64,000 nt of DNA from Nymphalis io (GCF_905147045.1 NC_065908.1:1364001-1428000), one strand, 5' to 3'. Counted from the first letter of the stretch, positions 32,608-44,130 are shown. Numbers and translations: made by a program. The notes: generated by a model from the letters alone, not told the origin.

Positions 32608-35281
32608 AAGAAAAATAGTATGTGTAGTATATCAGACAACTGATATACTACACATACTATTTTTCTTTTGTAAATATATACTTATATAGATAATTACACC
32701 CAGACTCAGGACAAACAAACATGTTCATGCACACAAATGTCTGTCCAGTATTAGTTAGTAGTAACAATACAATTATTATAAAGATTGCGATATTTAATGA
32801 GTCACACACATATATCAACAGAGCTTAAATCTTTTTTAGAAAGCTAAAATGCTCAATCGCTACATTTCTGTTTCACACACTAGCATAAGCAATTTATAGT
32901 AATCAGTTATTATTTAGGACTATGTATGATTTATATTCTTATAGAGCTAATAGTTACTTGGTCCTAAAGTATGTACCTATATACAAATATATATATACAG
33001 TGATTTATAAAATAGGTTCTAGCAGTGACTTTCTTGAATTAATTTTTAATAATACCATGTCCCATGACACAGCTGGCGATTTTCACATAAAAGCCTTTAG
33101 GGTTGCAATGCAAAATCTATAAAAAAATATATGATTCAATTAAACATAAATACTTTTTTAAGGCATTTCACAAACACAAAATTGTAGACCCGCTTGAGAA
33201 CCCCGGTGCGTCAGACCTAACGGCTGATGTGGATTTTAGTCAATTGAGGATATCAGCGTCAAAGTCACCAGGAGCGGAGAACTATGCTGTAGTTCTAGGG
33301 CCGGTCAAACAGATGGAGTTCTTAGAACGAATGCAAGCTGGTGTTCGATTACAAGTAAGATTATTTATATTTATGAAAATTAATGCATGAACTTTGCACA
33401 TATATTAACATTTTTCAGTTTTCAAGATCAGTGACCTAAGTAACTTATTCTAGATTATGTTATAATCACTGCCGGTGGTTTCATTGCTAAATTTCTATGT
33501 ACTAAGATATCTTGAGGAGAAGGTTTTTGGAGCTTGTTCCACCATGCTGCTCCAATGCGGGTTGGTAGAATACACATGCGGCTGAATTTCAATGACATTA
33601 GACACATGCAGGTTTCCTCACAAGTTCGACATAAATTATAAATACAAATTAAGCACATAAAAAACCAGTAATGCTTGCCCGGGTTTGAACCCACTATCAT
33701 CGGTTAAGATTCATGTGCTCTTACTACTGGGCCATCTCATCAAACCTTCTTCTCAAAAAGGGAGAGGAGGCCTTAGCCCAGCAGTGGGATGGCGATAGCG
33801 ACTGATCAGCACATTATTGTATATATTATTGGATTTCTATTTTAGACAAAGTTATATTATATACATAGTTATTATACCGCCCGAAAATTTTCTTCTTTTT
33901 TCTAAGATAATATAGAATAGGCATGATGACAGTATTAAAGAATTAAAAAATTCATGATTTTAGAGAAGAATCTATTTTAAAAGGATTCTAAAAAATGATC
34001 CAATTTTAATATACACATTGAGATCAATAAGATTTTTAGTAAAATAAAAATATAAAATTCTACAATCGGCCATTTTATTTGAAACACCAATCAGAGCGAA
34101 TGACGTCACGCCTCAGTATCTATAACCGTTTCTCTTGAACAGTTGTTGTCTTAACGCGTTTCAAAATTAATTTTGCATCATTTAATTAGTCGAGTCGTTG
34201 GTTATTCGCGTTTCGCTATCAATGTTGGAACAAGGTTTTGTTAAGGCAAATTCCTCTAATTTGCACAGGATTTGTTACTGTTAGGAGAGTTTTTTCATCA
34301 AATAAAGACTTTTGCTTATCTGAATTTCAAAATGTTAAAACTTCCTTGTAAGTACATTTTTATTTATCTTTAGTGTTATGATAGGTTTTTTTTCTTTTAG
34401 ATATATAGTATTACTCGCATATGAAGAGCCCTAATATAATTACCAGTAAGAACTTTTAAGACAATATTTCATTTAGCTCCACTAGTACTGAATTTGTGAA
34501 TTTACATATTTACGAATACTTCTATAAATCTAAATATATAATAAATCTTTATGAATCTCTGCCTCAATTTGCAATTACTTCAAAATGTTCTGTAACCATA
34601 CTTTCTTTAAATTGCTTTTCACATTCTTCAAGAACCATCATCTTTCGTTTTTTACTTATATATGGTCGTTCTGCTTCTGTAGATTGTTCTTCGATCTGGT
34701 TGGCATTCGAATGTATTTTTACATAGAGAATGCACACCACTTGTAAACTTTAGAATTCATTTTTAACCTTAGGAAATACACAATACTTTCTGCCTTTCTT
34801 CGTTGAGTATTGACTTGCCTTTCTTCGTTGAGTATTGACTTGCCTTTCTTCGTTGAGTATAGACTCAATACAACGTTTACTGTCGTTTACTGAGGTGTGA
34901 CGTCACGTTCAGGCGCCATGACACTTGCGGGTGTTTTCGAGCGAAATTTAAAATAGGTAAATGAAAATACAATTATTTGCATAAACAGTTAGTTTATTAC
35001 TGAAATAAAATTATATTCAGTAATAGTAGACGTGTACCTACATTATAGAAGGTTATTTCAAAATCGGTCATCATGCCTATTATAAAATGTCAATTATTTT
35101 GTTTTAGGTGTTAATAGATAATGCTAAGACCGACGAAGATAAAGAAAAAATCAAGGCAGCATATGAAATGCTGGTCGACCCAAGCAAAATGGGGGAAAGA
35201 TTTAAATTCATGGCATTTTATCCGTCAGCAATGGCCAGCATATTAGAAAAGATACCCCCACTAGGGTTCTCAACTCCTTAA
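29817..35281 (+). CDS. NDUFAF7: NDUFAF7 (MidA), mitochondrial arginine methyltransferase for complex I assembly
   Basis: Six exons: 29817-30236, 30730-30870, 31233-31352, 32266-32523, 33163-33354, 35108-35281 (TAA). All introns are phase 0 with GT-AG borders; the product is 434 residues (human 441). The N-terminus is basic and lacks acidic residues, as expected of a mitochondrial presequence. Family blocks in order: GPLTVAEYM, NPTEGYYM, GDFITSPEISQLFGE, motif I VELGPGKATLL (about 125-135), WYIAHEFFDVLPIHKF, ALIADYGHNGDKGDTFR and AFHKHKIVDPLENPG. The human protein dimethylates an arginine of NDUFS2 during complex I assembly in the matrix. Motif I is unusual: GPGKAT where the family normally has GPGRGT. 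Poly(A) signals are at 35287 and 35347. Introns 3 and 5 contain SINEs, and intron 5 a larger inverted-repeat element. Confidence 0.93.
31806..31860 (+). mobile_element. SINE family A, 3' scrap
   Basis: Tail only (GGAGAGGAGGCCTTAGTCCA) in NDUFAF7 intron 3. Confidence 0.6.
31990..32218 (+). mobile_element. SINE family C
   Basis: Plus-strand copy in NDUFAF7 intron 3, ending about 45 bases before exon 4. Confidence 0.75.
32549..32604. repeat. TA dinucleotide microsatellite
   Basis: About 27 TA units at the start of NDUFAF7 intron 4. Confidence 0.95.
32607..32668. repeat. Perfect 29 bp inverted repeat in SINE family D fragment
   Basis: Arms 32607-32635 and 32640-32668 around ACAA. The right arm is normal SINE D sequence, the left its inverted copy. 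Confidence 0.92.
32640..32755 (+). mobile_element. SINE family D, partial
   Basis: Matches 17860-17975 (TAATTACACCCAGACTCAGG, CATGTTCATGCACACAAATG); 5' end replaced by the inverted copy. Confidence 0.65.
33495..33745 (-). mobile_element. SINE family A
   Basis: Reverse copy ending at its tRNA-like head; in NDUFAF7 intron 5. Confidence 0.75.
33743..33795 (+). mobile_element. SINE family A, 3' piece in opposite orientation
   Basis: CTTCTCAAAAAGGGAGAGGA to GCCCAGCAGTGGGA directly abuts the reverse copy head to tail. Confidence 0.6.
33916..35081. mobile_element. Probable DNA transposon remnant with terminal and subterminal inverted repeats
   Basis: AATAGGCATGATGAC at 33916-33930 is exactly inverted at 35067-35081. 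Inside, TGACGTCACGCCTCAGTA (34101-34118) is matched inverted with one change around 34888-34905. Short frames inside look protein-like: plus strand from 34222 (MLEQGFVKANSSNL) and minus strand about 34750-34577 (SKKRKMMVLEECEKQFKESM). Class unknown; it fills most of NDUFAF7 intron 5. Confidence 0.6.
34791..34865. repeat. 25 bp tandem repeat, three units
   Basis: Unit begins TGCCTTTCTTCGTTGAGTAT; three copies, inside the inverted-repeat element. Confidence 0.9.
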
Positions 35282-35286
35282 CAGTG

Positions 35287-35352
35287 AATAAAATGTTATC
35301 CATACCAAAATATTCGATCTATGTCTATAAGTTTGTATTTATTAGGAATAAA
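35287..35352 (+). terminator. Poly(A) signals of NDUFAF7
   Basis: AATAAA at 35287-35292 and again at 35347-35352, just after the stop codon. Confidence 0.6.
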
Positions 35353-36036
35353 ACAATATAATAGTAAATATTAGATTTGATTTTGTTTTCTTTTTATTTT
35401 CAACCAGTATCTCTATTGACAAACGTAAAATATTATGTTTCAAGAGTACCGTCAGCACAAAATGTCGCGATGTGTATTCTTTTTTTTATTTATATACTTT
35501 TATATATATACATATTTTAGTGAAACATTTTAAAGTCAAGAAAATAATCAAGTATGTGTAATTTTGATATTCAAAACGATATTTTTATTATATATTAGCA
35601 TACTACTCTCTAAAACTTAGAACTTTACTCAGTCTGAACATTTAAGTGTCTTTTTAGCACACCTGATTGAGACTATTGTTTCCTATAGAAGACAAATTAA
35701 TAAAGCCTCTTTTCACATAAGAATGATAAACGCCTAGGTTTCTACATATACCTTTATTGGCAAACATTTTATCCTTTCACTGAAATATAATTTAAAAATT
35801 TGACAAAATTGAGATAAATTTTGGAGATGAAGTGAAGAAGAGACAAATCAACGTAATAATAATAAATAAATTATTTTTATAAAATGAATCGATTCCTACT
35901 TTAAAAATCAGATTGTAAAAAAAAAATTTCAACAAAATGTCAGGAACAACACTGATTAATATGCTTATAAAAAATATTTCTACTACTCAATCGTTTAATC
36001 TTAGAGATAATTTCATATTGTAATATAATTCTTTTG
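35353..36036. other. AT-rich intergenic stretch
   Basis: No gene or repeat recognised. Confidence 0.4.
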
Positions 36037-36198
36037 AATACTTTGGCTTCCTACTCTTAATTTCTCTCTTAATAATTATTTTCGTATTTCCTCAATCTAC
36101 TGTTTCCTTTGTCTGGCCAAATAAGACAAAGAAGCCAAAGTATTTATAGGAAAGATATTTAAATATATAGATATATTTCCAGACAAAGAAAACAGTAG
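36037..36198. repeat. Two interleaved inverted repeats
   Basis: AATACTTTGGCTTC (36037-36050) is inverted at 36131-36144; the 20-mer at 36097-36116 is inverted with one mismatch at 36179-36198. The arms are in the order A, B, A', B'. Confidence 0.85.
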
Positions 36199-36229
36199 TA
36201 ACATTTTACTGTATTTAATCTTTTATTAT

Positions 36230-36585
36230 GATGTCCTCCAGACCGGCCCCGGCTTCCAATATTAAGAGGGATCAGCCAACTGCGCAGGACATAATATATT
36301 GCACCATTGTGTGCGAAAACACAGGTGCACTCTCTATTCCCTAACTCTCATAATCCGATGGGACGGCAATCCGACACGACAGGAAAGAGTTCAGGCGCAG
36401 GACTAACGGCTTTTACGTGCTTTCCGAGGCACGGCAGTGAACACACTTCCAACTTGCAGACTCCGGGCTGCTATTGAGAATTTTCTGACAGAAAAACCCA
36501 AAGACTTTTTATTGGCCCGACCTGGGAATTGAACTCAGGACCTCCGGGTCTGCGGCCTGACATCTAGACCAACGAGGCAGTCATC
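36230..36585 (-). mobile_element. SINE family B, full length, with target-site duplication at the transposase stop codon
   Basis: Head at the right end (GACTGCCTCGTTGGTCTAGA on the minus strand). Flanked by AATCTTTTATTAT (36217-36229 and 36586-36598). Confidence 0.9.
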
Positions 36586-37927
36586 AATCTTTTATTATAA
36601 TATATATTTCTTTAGCACTGTCTTCATCACCACTTGTATCTTCCATATTTGTTTCATCAGAATCTTCAGACATCATAATATTTTCTACATTCTTCTTGTA
36701 TTTATTCACACCTTTCAAGCATTGATTTTCGGTAATGTTATGAGATAACAATCTTTCTAAAACTTTGTTTTTATTAATGGGATTTATACCACATTTTTCA
36801 AATCCCTCCAAAATGTTTTCAGTGATATTGTTCTCTATTTTGCTTAAAAGATTTCTTAACATTGATGGAAAAAATATTTTAGGTATAGTGGTTTGTGTTC
36901 TGCCGTTTGTTTCTCTCCATTTACAAAGTATCTTCCTCCATTTGCTTTTCAAGTCACTGAAAACGGCAACATCCAGTGGCTGGGTCAGATGAGTTGAGTT
37001 TGGAGGAATGAAAACAAATCGAATATCATATTTATTACATTCTCTTATTAAATCTATGGACAAATGAGATGAGAGATAGTCACCTATTAAGATTTTTGTC
37101 CCAATTTTATCCTTAAAATATGGAAATATAATTGATGTCATCCAGTCTTTGAAAGTTATTGTATTAAACCAGCCGGAGGTTGTGCAATTATAACAACATC
37201 CTTTAGGTCCATTTAGCATCCAGGTATCATAAACATTTTGTGCTTTATACACTACATATGGAGGTAATAAAGACCCATCTGCAGCAGCAGCAAACATTAT
37301 AGAGGTGGATCCTTTTGTATGATTCATTATCCTTTCTGGGTATTTTACACATCTCTTTATTAATGCTTCTTTTCGAGCTGGATCATCCATTAAGTTAGTT
37401 TCATCATAGACAACTATATTTTTCTGTGAAACTCCCCGTAATGATCTGTCTAACTCTTCAATATAGTCTTCAATAATCTCCGAGGAAACAGTTGCCCGTA
37501 ATCTCTTTAAATTCTGACTTAGTCTTATGGTTATTTTATCTGTGTGCCTTTTGAGAAAAGCATTTATGTAGTCGGGGCCTGGCATATTATCATTAAATTT
37601 ATTTATGTTTCGTCCTAACCCGTCTAAGTATCCCTTTATTAAAAATCTAATATCAATTGTTTCTAAGGGATATCCCCATTCGGAACACAGATTTATATAT
37701 TTAATTAAATAATTCTCCTCTTCTGGTTTTAATGCAGTTTGTCCTCCTTGTTTTTTCATTATAAATGTTTTATGCCGATGTAAAACTGACTTTGTGATTT
37801 GATATTTAGTGGCTATTTCTGCTAAAGACTGATGTGTTTTGTTATACTCTTGAAGTGCTTCTTCTATCAATTCTTGATCATATTTTTTATATATTTTTTT
37901 CCCAATAGGTTTATAGGTCCGTGGCAT
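36584..37927 (-). CDS. Pogo-like (Tc1/mariner superfamily) DDE transposase, intact reading frame
   Basis: An uninterrupted 447-codon frame starting with ATG. Residues about 15-60 form a helix-turn-helix of the Psq/CENP-B type (LAEIATKYQITKSVLHRHK), followed by a second DNA-binding segment (MPGPDYINAFLKRH). The DDE catalytic core has its acidic residues: VVYDETN, ILIGDYLSSH and THLTQPLDVAVF, the last being the pogo/jerky/tigger hallmark. The C-terminus is acidic. It is either a recently active transposon or a domesticated single gene; I did not find convincing terminal inverted repeats. The stop codon TGA spans the junction with a SINE (36230-36585). Low GC and AT-ending codons match the surroundings. 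Confidence 0.85.
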   Translation of the reverse strand: MPRTYKPIGKKIYKKYDQELIEEALQEYNKTHQSLAEIATKYQITKSVLHRHKTFIMKKQGGQTALKPEEENYLIKYINLCSEWGYPLETIDIRFLIKGYLDGLGRNINKFNDNMPGPDYINAFLKRHTDKITIRLSQNLKRLRATVSSEIIEDYIEELDRSLRGVSQKNIVVYDETNLMDDPARKEALIKRCVKYPERIMNHTKGSTSIMFAAAADGSLLPPYVVYKAQNVYDTWMLNGPKGCCYNCTTSGWFNTITFKDWMTSIIFPYFKDKIGTKILIGDYLSSHLSIDLIRECNKYDIRFVFIPPNSTHLTQPLDVAVFSDLKSKWRKILCKWRETNGRTQTTIPKIFFPSMLRNLLSKIENNITENILEGFEKCGINPINKNKVLERLLSHNITENQCLKGVNKYKKNVENIMMSEDSDETNMEDTSGDEDSAKEIYIIIKD

Positions 37928-39182
37928 GGTGAGTGGATATTTTAATATATAGTATAAAACAATATCTGAAAAAAAACAATAATTATTTATATATAATTTA
38001 GTAAAAGAGTACTCTTTAGAGTAGCCTAATTATACTATGATCATTTTAATAAAACTTTTAAAAATATCTAGTCAAAAACAATTTATCCCTATTTACCTCA
38101 AAATAAATTTATAAAAACACATAAATCATCCTAAAAAAATATTGACACATACTTTCGTATATTTTAAAAATGAATAATATGTTATTTATAGCTCTCTCTT
38201 GTTTATTATTTAATGAAACGCTTAAAATTATACTTACACAGTAATCACTATAATCAAATGATTACATTCAGCTATTTATGGGGGGAATATAAATGTATAT
38301 ATATATATATATATTCCGTAAGAAGTTTGACGTACTCTTTATCCTAAGAACTTCTCCCGTAGCAAGTATGTATTTTGTTTTAAATTATTTTTAAGTCATT
38401 GGAGAAGTGGCAACTTTAGGTTTATAGTTCTAAATTCTAATATGATTCTTATCACCAACCAATGTTGACAGTTCTTGAGTTTTTATCCTTAAAAGTAAAG
38501 TAAAAATCCTTAAAATTAAATCAAACTGGAATTATGTGAGATTTTCATTCTTTTAGTTTGAATTTGAAATGTTCATACATTTATAATTAAAATACCGCAA
38601 GTACAAAGATCATTAGAAAAGCGTCAATGCAAGTGAACGGCTAAAACGAATAGTTACTTTTTAAATTTAAAAAATTTTAAAATTTTATTTTTTATAGAGA
38701 ATTCAGTTATTTCTATTTCCTAATATAACTGATATCAGCATACGTGTAAATTATGTAGTAGGAGTAAGTATTTATCGTTAGACTTATAATACGGACCGCT
38801 ACACTGATAAACTGTCGTGACAGATTACTAACTATTATCTATGACAGTCACAGAGTGAGATTGTCGCGAATAAAATTGAACCAGCTAAAAATTATATTGT
38901 AATAAATATTCATTTTAATCACATTTTCAGCCTCTTTGTTTGAAGAATGTTTTTAATGAAATCTAATTAAGAAAAAAAATAACTAAAAATACAGACTTCT
39001 TAACAGATAACTATTATATTTCCGCACGATATATTTAGTAATTTCACGCTGTGATGAAATGTCACAATTTCAGTGGATTTGTGCCAATGATAGAGAAATC
39101 TAGCAATGTGAAAAATTGTGATGTTCATGCAATTCGTAATTTGTGATAGTAAAAACGTTTTGTGTTTAAACGGATATATTTA
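37928..39182. other. Upstream flank of the transposase, AT-rich
   Basis: No gene seen; a short TA repeat at 38296-38314. Confidence 0.4.
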
Positions 39183-39470
39183 TCAAACTGTCTGTGGCAG
39201 AAAAGTTTGGGTGGAACAAAGAAATCGAGTTGGATGATTTAACAATTTTGATCTGAGGTAAGGGGAAAGATATTCTTTTGTTGCGTTTTGTTTTATTCCG
39301 TCGCAGATTTGCTGATGTGATATATCCCCAATTACACCTTCTGGGTGTGTAAGGATATATTTATTTATATCATCCAAGGAGAAAGTTAACCTCGGAATAA
39401 TACTATTATATAGATAAATATCTGATTGTAATTGCGACAAATTGAAAACGAACTTTCAGATAATGCGAGA
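39183..39470 (-). other. Unrecognised open reading frame without ATG
   Basis: About 90 open codons on the minus strand, beginning after a TGA near 39471 and containing LDDINKYILTHPEGVIGDIS and SPYLRSKLLNHPTRFLC. Composition is varied and protein-like, unlike the low-complexity frames nearby. There is no start ATG; a possible acceptor (TTACAATCAG) lies near its start, so it could be an exon or a fossil of a mobile or viral gene. I do not recognise it. Confidence 0.25.
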
Positions 39471-42254
39471 ATGGATCTCAAATTTCAAGTATAATTTTTC
39501 AGTGATTCTATTATTTGATGGTATAATATTCTATACATTTAAATATATATGAATATTATGTGAACTGTTATGAATCATAGTAATATGTTATTATAGTAAA
39601 ATAAACTATCAAGATACTTAAATTTCCAGGCTAATAATAATGGATGAGGAGAAATTAGAATATCAGTAGCATAAATCTGTACTTCTGGGTAGTTTTATTA
39701 TTTGCAAAACAAATTGTACATATTTTCTTTAAAAATAACAAGTCTAATAATTCATAACTCACCAAATTCAAAATTAATACATAATGGACTTTGTCAAGAC
39801 ATAAAAACATTTTTTTTACAAACATAATTCATTTGTCACAAGAGATGCAAGCAAATGACTTGACCTGTGTGTGTGTCTGAAATATGACAATGAAGATACA
39901 GTAGTAGAATCTTTTTCATTTTGACTAGATTTTATATGTTCTTAACAAATACCATATCTAGTATAAATAAATTTATTATAATTTTTTAATGGTTTTGTAT
40001 TGCCATAATTAAATATTTGTTTTTTTTTTTTTTTTTAAATATAATTAAAACATGTTATATTATTTAAATATAAATCTCTTATTGTAAAATTAAGAATTAA
40101 ATTGATAAAATAATTGTTCTAACATTTTTGTTCTCTCTTGTGGTATAATATGTGAGGAGAAAACTTTATACTCCTTTTTTAACGTGAGTCTTGGACAATA
40201 TATATTATAGTAAGTATATATATGTATATATAAAGATCTTTTGGATGAATGTAGACTTAATATTATTCCTTTAAAATACAAGGGTTTTTATGCATACTAT
40301 TTTTATAATGTAAATTGATAAAATAATCACTAAAAGAATGTAATTCTTACGAATACTGCCTTTACGGTAAGATACATCTGAATATATAATAAATTTCTGT
40401 AATAAAGTTGATGAACATGAAGAGGCATGTAAACTGTGATGACGTATGTCTGTTTTTCATGGTTAATTCACAAATTGATAAAAATAATTGAAGGAAATAC
40501 CACTAATGGTGATATATATGATAGCTAAATGTCGTCCTATTTTTTGTATTTTTCATATAATTCGATTATTATTTCAAAGAAAGAATATTAAAATAATTAT
40601 AAGCTTTATAAAAGATAATCCATACTGTTGTCAAACTCTGTACCTTACAAAAAATTAAATATAATCCACTGTATTTGTAAATATTGTCACTTATGCTTCT
40701 ATGATTTTAAATATCATTTTTATCAATTATGAATTACGGTCAAGTTTCAAGCAATAGGCCACTAGTTTTATTATTCTTCGAAATTAAGAAGCATGTCATG
40801 CATTCCTTAAAATTCGATTTTTAAATTATTTATTTTATTTTCTTATTCTGTTTTTTATGTATTGTTTTTAAAATTTACGATATTGTAATTAAAGCTTGAG
40901 GCTTTTTTTAACCTAGGAACTTTACAGCCTACAATATAATGCTGTTCAAAGTTATTAAATTAGAAACGAATAGTATGTGGCACACACAGGCAATAACTTT
41001 CGGCTTAACAAATCGAACCCGTAATTATCTGCGGGATAGACAAAAATATTTTTAAATATAACAATTTTATTTTTTTATAATTTTTTGTGATCGTCAAATT
41101 TTTATATTAATTAAAAAAATTGGTTCTTTGCTTTCATATAAAAGAGACAGAGAGAAGGTATTAAGGAGAGGCGCCAATAGCGCAATGGTTTACGACTCGC
41201 TTAGCGATGTAAAAACTTTACGCTATTATCGTTCCCACTGTTAGCTTAAGCTTTACGCTTAATTGAAGGGGTTTTATTAATGAACATTATTGTCTAGTAA
41301 TTCTTTAAAAAAACGACCATTGCTAATATTATTTGAAAAAATACGTGAATCACACACATGTAAATCGTTTACACGAGTAAAGTTGTGATGGTTGCGTTTC
41401 ACATAAACAGTCGTCCCGGTTATTCACCTACTCTATATACCAGTTATAAAACACCAAGCGAGATTTATTTGTTTCCAAATATATAAAGAGTAATTGTACA
41501 CTTTCGCGATCATTTGCTTTTTGGGTTATATAAAATTGAAAAATAATTTTTTTTTAAATGTTCGTTTTACGGCGGATTTACATTAAATATTACTAAAATC
41601 AACCCCATTAAAGTTTCGTATGGGTTTAAAAACCCCAACGTTTTTTTTTGTTTTGCGTACACCTTTATAAAAAATGTTCAAGACACTGGATTGACTTCCG
41701 TAACCTGTATGAAAAAAACAATAGTTAAGATAAGAATAAAGAAAGCGAAAATTTTCCGGCGAAAGTTTTGTAAAGAGGCAAATTCGAGCCATTTTTAAGG
41801 CAAATAAAATAATTCAAGTTGTAATTATTCGATAAATAAATAGTGCATTGACCTTGTTAAAACACGAGTAACACTCTAGTAATTATCTATTATATTATAA
41901 ACTTACATAAAAACCTGTTCTAGAATTTTATAAGACATTGCATCATTTTTTGCAACAAGCCCATCTAATTAAATCAGTAATTAATACGTAACAAACATTT
42001 TCATCTTTTGTTTTTTTCTTAATGAACCTTTCTATCTTCTTTGACGTTGTTTGATGTGGTGGTTTGATTTTCCTTGCTTGGTCAAGAAATTAATAACATT
42101 GCGATTTAATTTAGTTATTGCAGTTTAATATGGCTTTAATATAAAGTAGGTGTTGTCATTACTTGTCTACGATTATGTGAAATAGAAATTGGTAGGTATT
42201 CATATTAAATTAAATATAATTCTCTTTATACTGCTGGACCGAATTTCTTGCAGC
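39471..42254. other. AT-rich stretch without genes
   Basis: Nothing firm. A possible decayed tRNA-like SINE head (GGCGCCAATAGCGCAATGG) at 41168-41190. Confidence 0.35.
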
Positions 42255-42505
42255 TAACGCTGCAGGAGATATTATAGTGGCGTGTTAGAGATATATATAT
42301 AAACACTAGTGCACTTTGTATTTGCTCAATTTCATTATCAGATGGCACGGCCATCCGCCACGATCGGAGGGAGATCGTGATCTCCCTAATAAGCTAAGCG
42401 GGACCAACTGCTTTACATATTTTTTGAGGCACGAAAGTAATACTACCAACTTCCTATCTCGGGATTGGTACTGAGAATATCTTCATAGAAACCCTTAATA
42501 ACCAA
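42255..42505 (-). mobile_element. SINE family B, decayed
   Basis: Order of blocks is preserved (GCAGGAGATATTATAGTG, GGCACGGCCATCC, GAGGCACGAAAGTA, GGTACTGAGAAT) with heavy divergence. Confidence 0.55.
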
Positions 42506-42518
42506 AGTTACAAGTAGT

Positions 42519-42552
42519 AATATATATATATATATATATATTATAATATATA
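42519..42552. repeat. TA-rich microsatellite
   Basis: Run of TA dinucleotides. Confidence 0.8.
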
Positions 42553-43344
42553 ATTAAACCACAACATCAACAAGGTAGACTGACTTAATGCTTTATTGTG
42601 AATATATTGAACAACATGCGGACTTCTTGTACAAGAGAAAATGTTTTCAGGCTTTTTAACAAATGATAAAATATATTATGAACATAAGTTTACTTATAAG
42701 ACGATTTAAACAGAAATACCAATCAAATGTAACCTTTTTTATATTAGTGTGTTTTTTAGCATTTTTATAGTGTAAGGGAGGTAAAAACAACTTGGAGATT
42801 AATTTGACAATACTTACCAGCTCAAAGTCAACCTACTTAGATTTGACCACAGCTGATCATATTCCTGTTACTTTTTACGACCACGTCTGCTCCAATATTT
42901 ATCTGTCCAGTGAGGTGTAATTATATTAGGCGTTTTGTCAGTATATTACATTGAGTAAGCAGATCAAACGGGGCTATGGCAAATGTTAATAATAAAACGT
43001 CGAAATTACAAAAGGTACTTCAACTGTTTTAAGTAAAAAGTGTATTTCTTTAAGTATCATATGTCCTGCCTAAAAAGCCTAAAGCCTAATAACGAGCTAA
43101 TCGCTCTAACAGTTCAATTGTTTATAAATAAACATAATTAGTTATTGAATAAATAATTGCATAATTTTTTCACATATATTTTTACTTTTCCACTAGAATT
43201 CCTTAACTCTTATATGTTTTATTCGGTACGATAACGAGACGACGCCACTTAACCTACTCCCGTGTTTACTAATTAAATACAATAATACTACATGTATACT
43301 AGTTTTGTGAGGCTTTCGTTGATAAAAAAAAAACTGAATCGTAC
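42553..43344. other. Stretch without genes
   Basis: No recognisable feature. Confidence 0.35.
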
Positions 43345-43625
43345 TAGTGGCTTCTAAGGTAAGGCCGCAGGAAGGTGAGGTCCTGGGAGCAAACCCTGGG
43401 TCGAGCCATTAAAAAATTATCATTTTTTGTCAAGTAATTCTCAGTTACAATCCGGTGTCTGGAAATGATCTTAAAGCGCTGGTTCCGCGCCTGAACACTT
43501 TTGTTTCGGATTTATCGTCCCATCGGATTATATAAGAGAGAGTGCACTTGTGATTGCAAACACACTTGTGCTCAATAATATGTCTTGAGCGGTTAGCAAG
43601 AAATCGGACAGGAGGACGTCATAAA
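43345..43625 (+). mobile_element. SINE family B, decayed
   Basis: Head (ACTAGTGGCTTCTAAGGTAA), GTCCTGGG, then the body to GAAATCGGACAGGAGGACGT. Confidence 0.65.
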
Positions 43626-43854
43626 ATATATATGTAGCGCATTAGTGTCGAGACGAGCATAGTTTCCGGTTAGTTTCGATATAAATTGGAACGTTCTGAA
43701 CCGTCAGTAATATAAATTGGCATGATAGATTTATAAAATTGCTTATCTAAATGATTACTGTTCCAACTTATAATGTTAAATATCATTTGAATAATGCCAT
43801 TTATTTACTTAAATTTATATAATCATTCGCTCTTGACTTCGTGTTAAGGGCCTT

Positions 43855-44130
43855 TCTTAAGACAGTCTGGGTAGGTACCACACTCTCATCAGATATTCTG
43901 TCATACAGCAATATTTAATATTGCTGTGTTGCGATTTGTAGGGTGTGTGAGCCAGTGTAATTACAGGCACAAGGGACATAAAATCTTAGTTCCCAAGGGT
44001 GGTGGCGCATTGGCTATAAGCGATGGTTGACATTTCTTACAATGCCAATGTCTAAGGGCGTTTGGTGACCACTTATCATCAGGTGGCCCATATGCTCGTC
44101 CACCTTCCTATTCTAAAAAAAAAAAAAACT
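43855..44130 (+). mobile_element. SINE family C with A-tail
   Basis: Near-complete plus-strand copy ending in a 14-base A-run. Confidence 0.8.

Noticed and set aside
36765..36992. Plus-strand frame of 75 codons
   Set aside because: Antisense of the transposase gene.
41168..41262. Possible tRNA gene
   Set aside because: No box B and no matching acceptor stem; at best a decayed SINE head.
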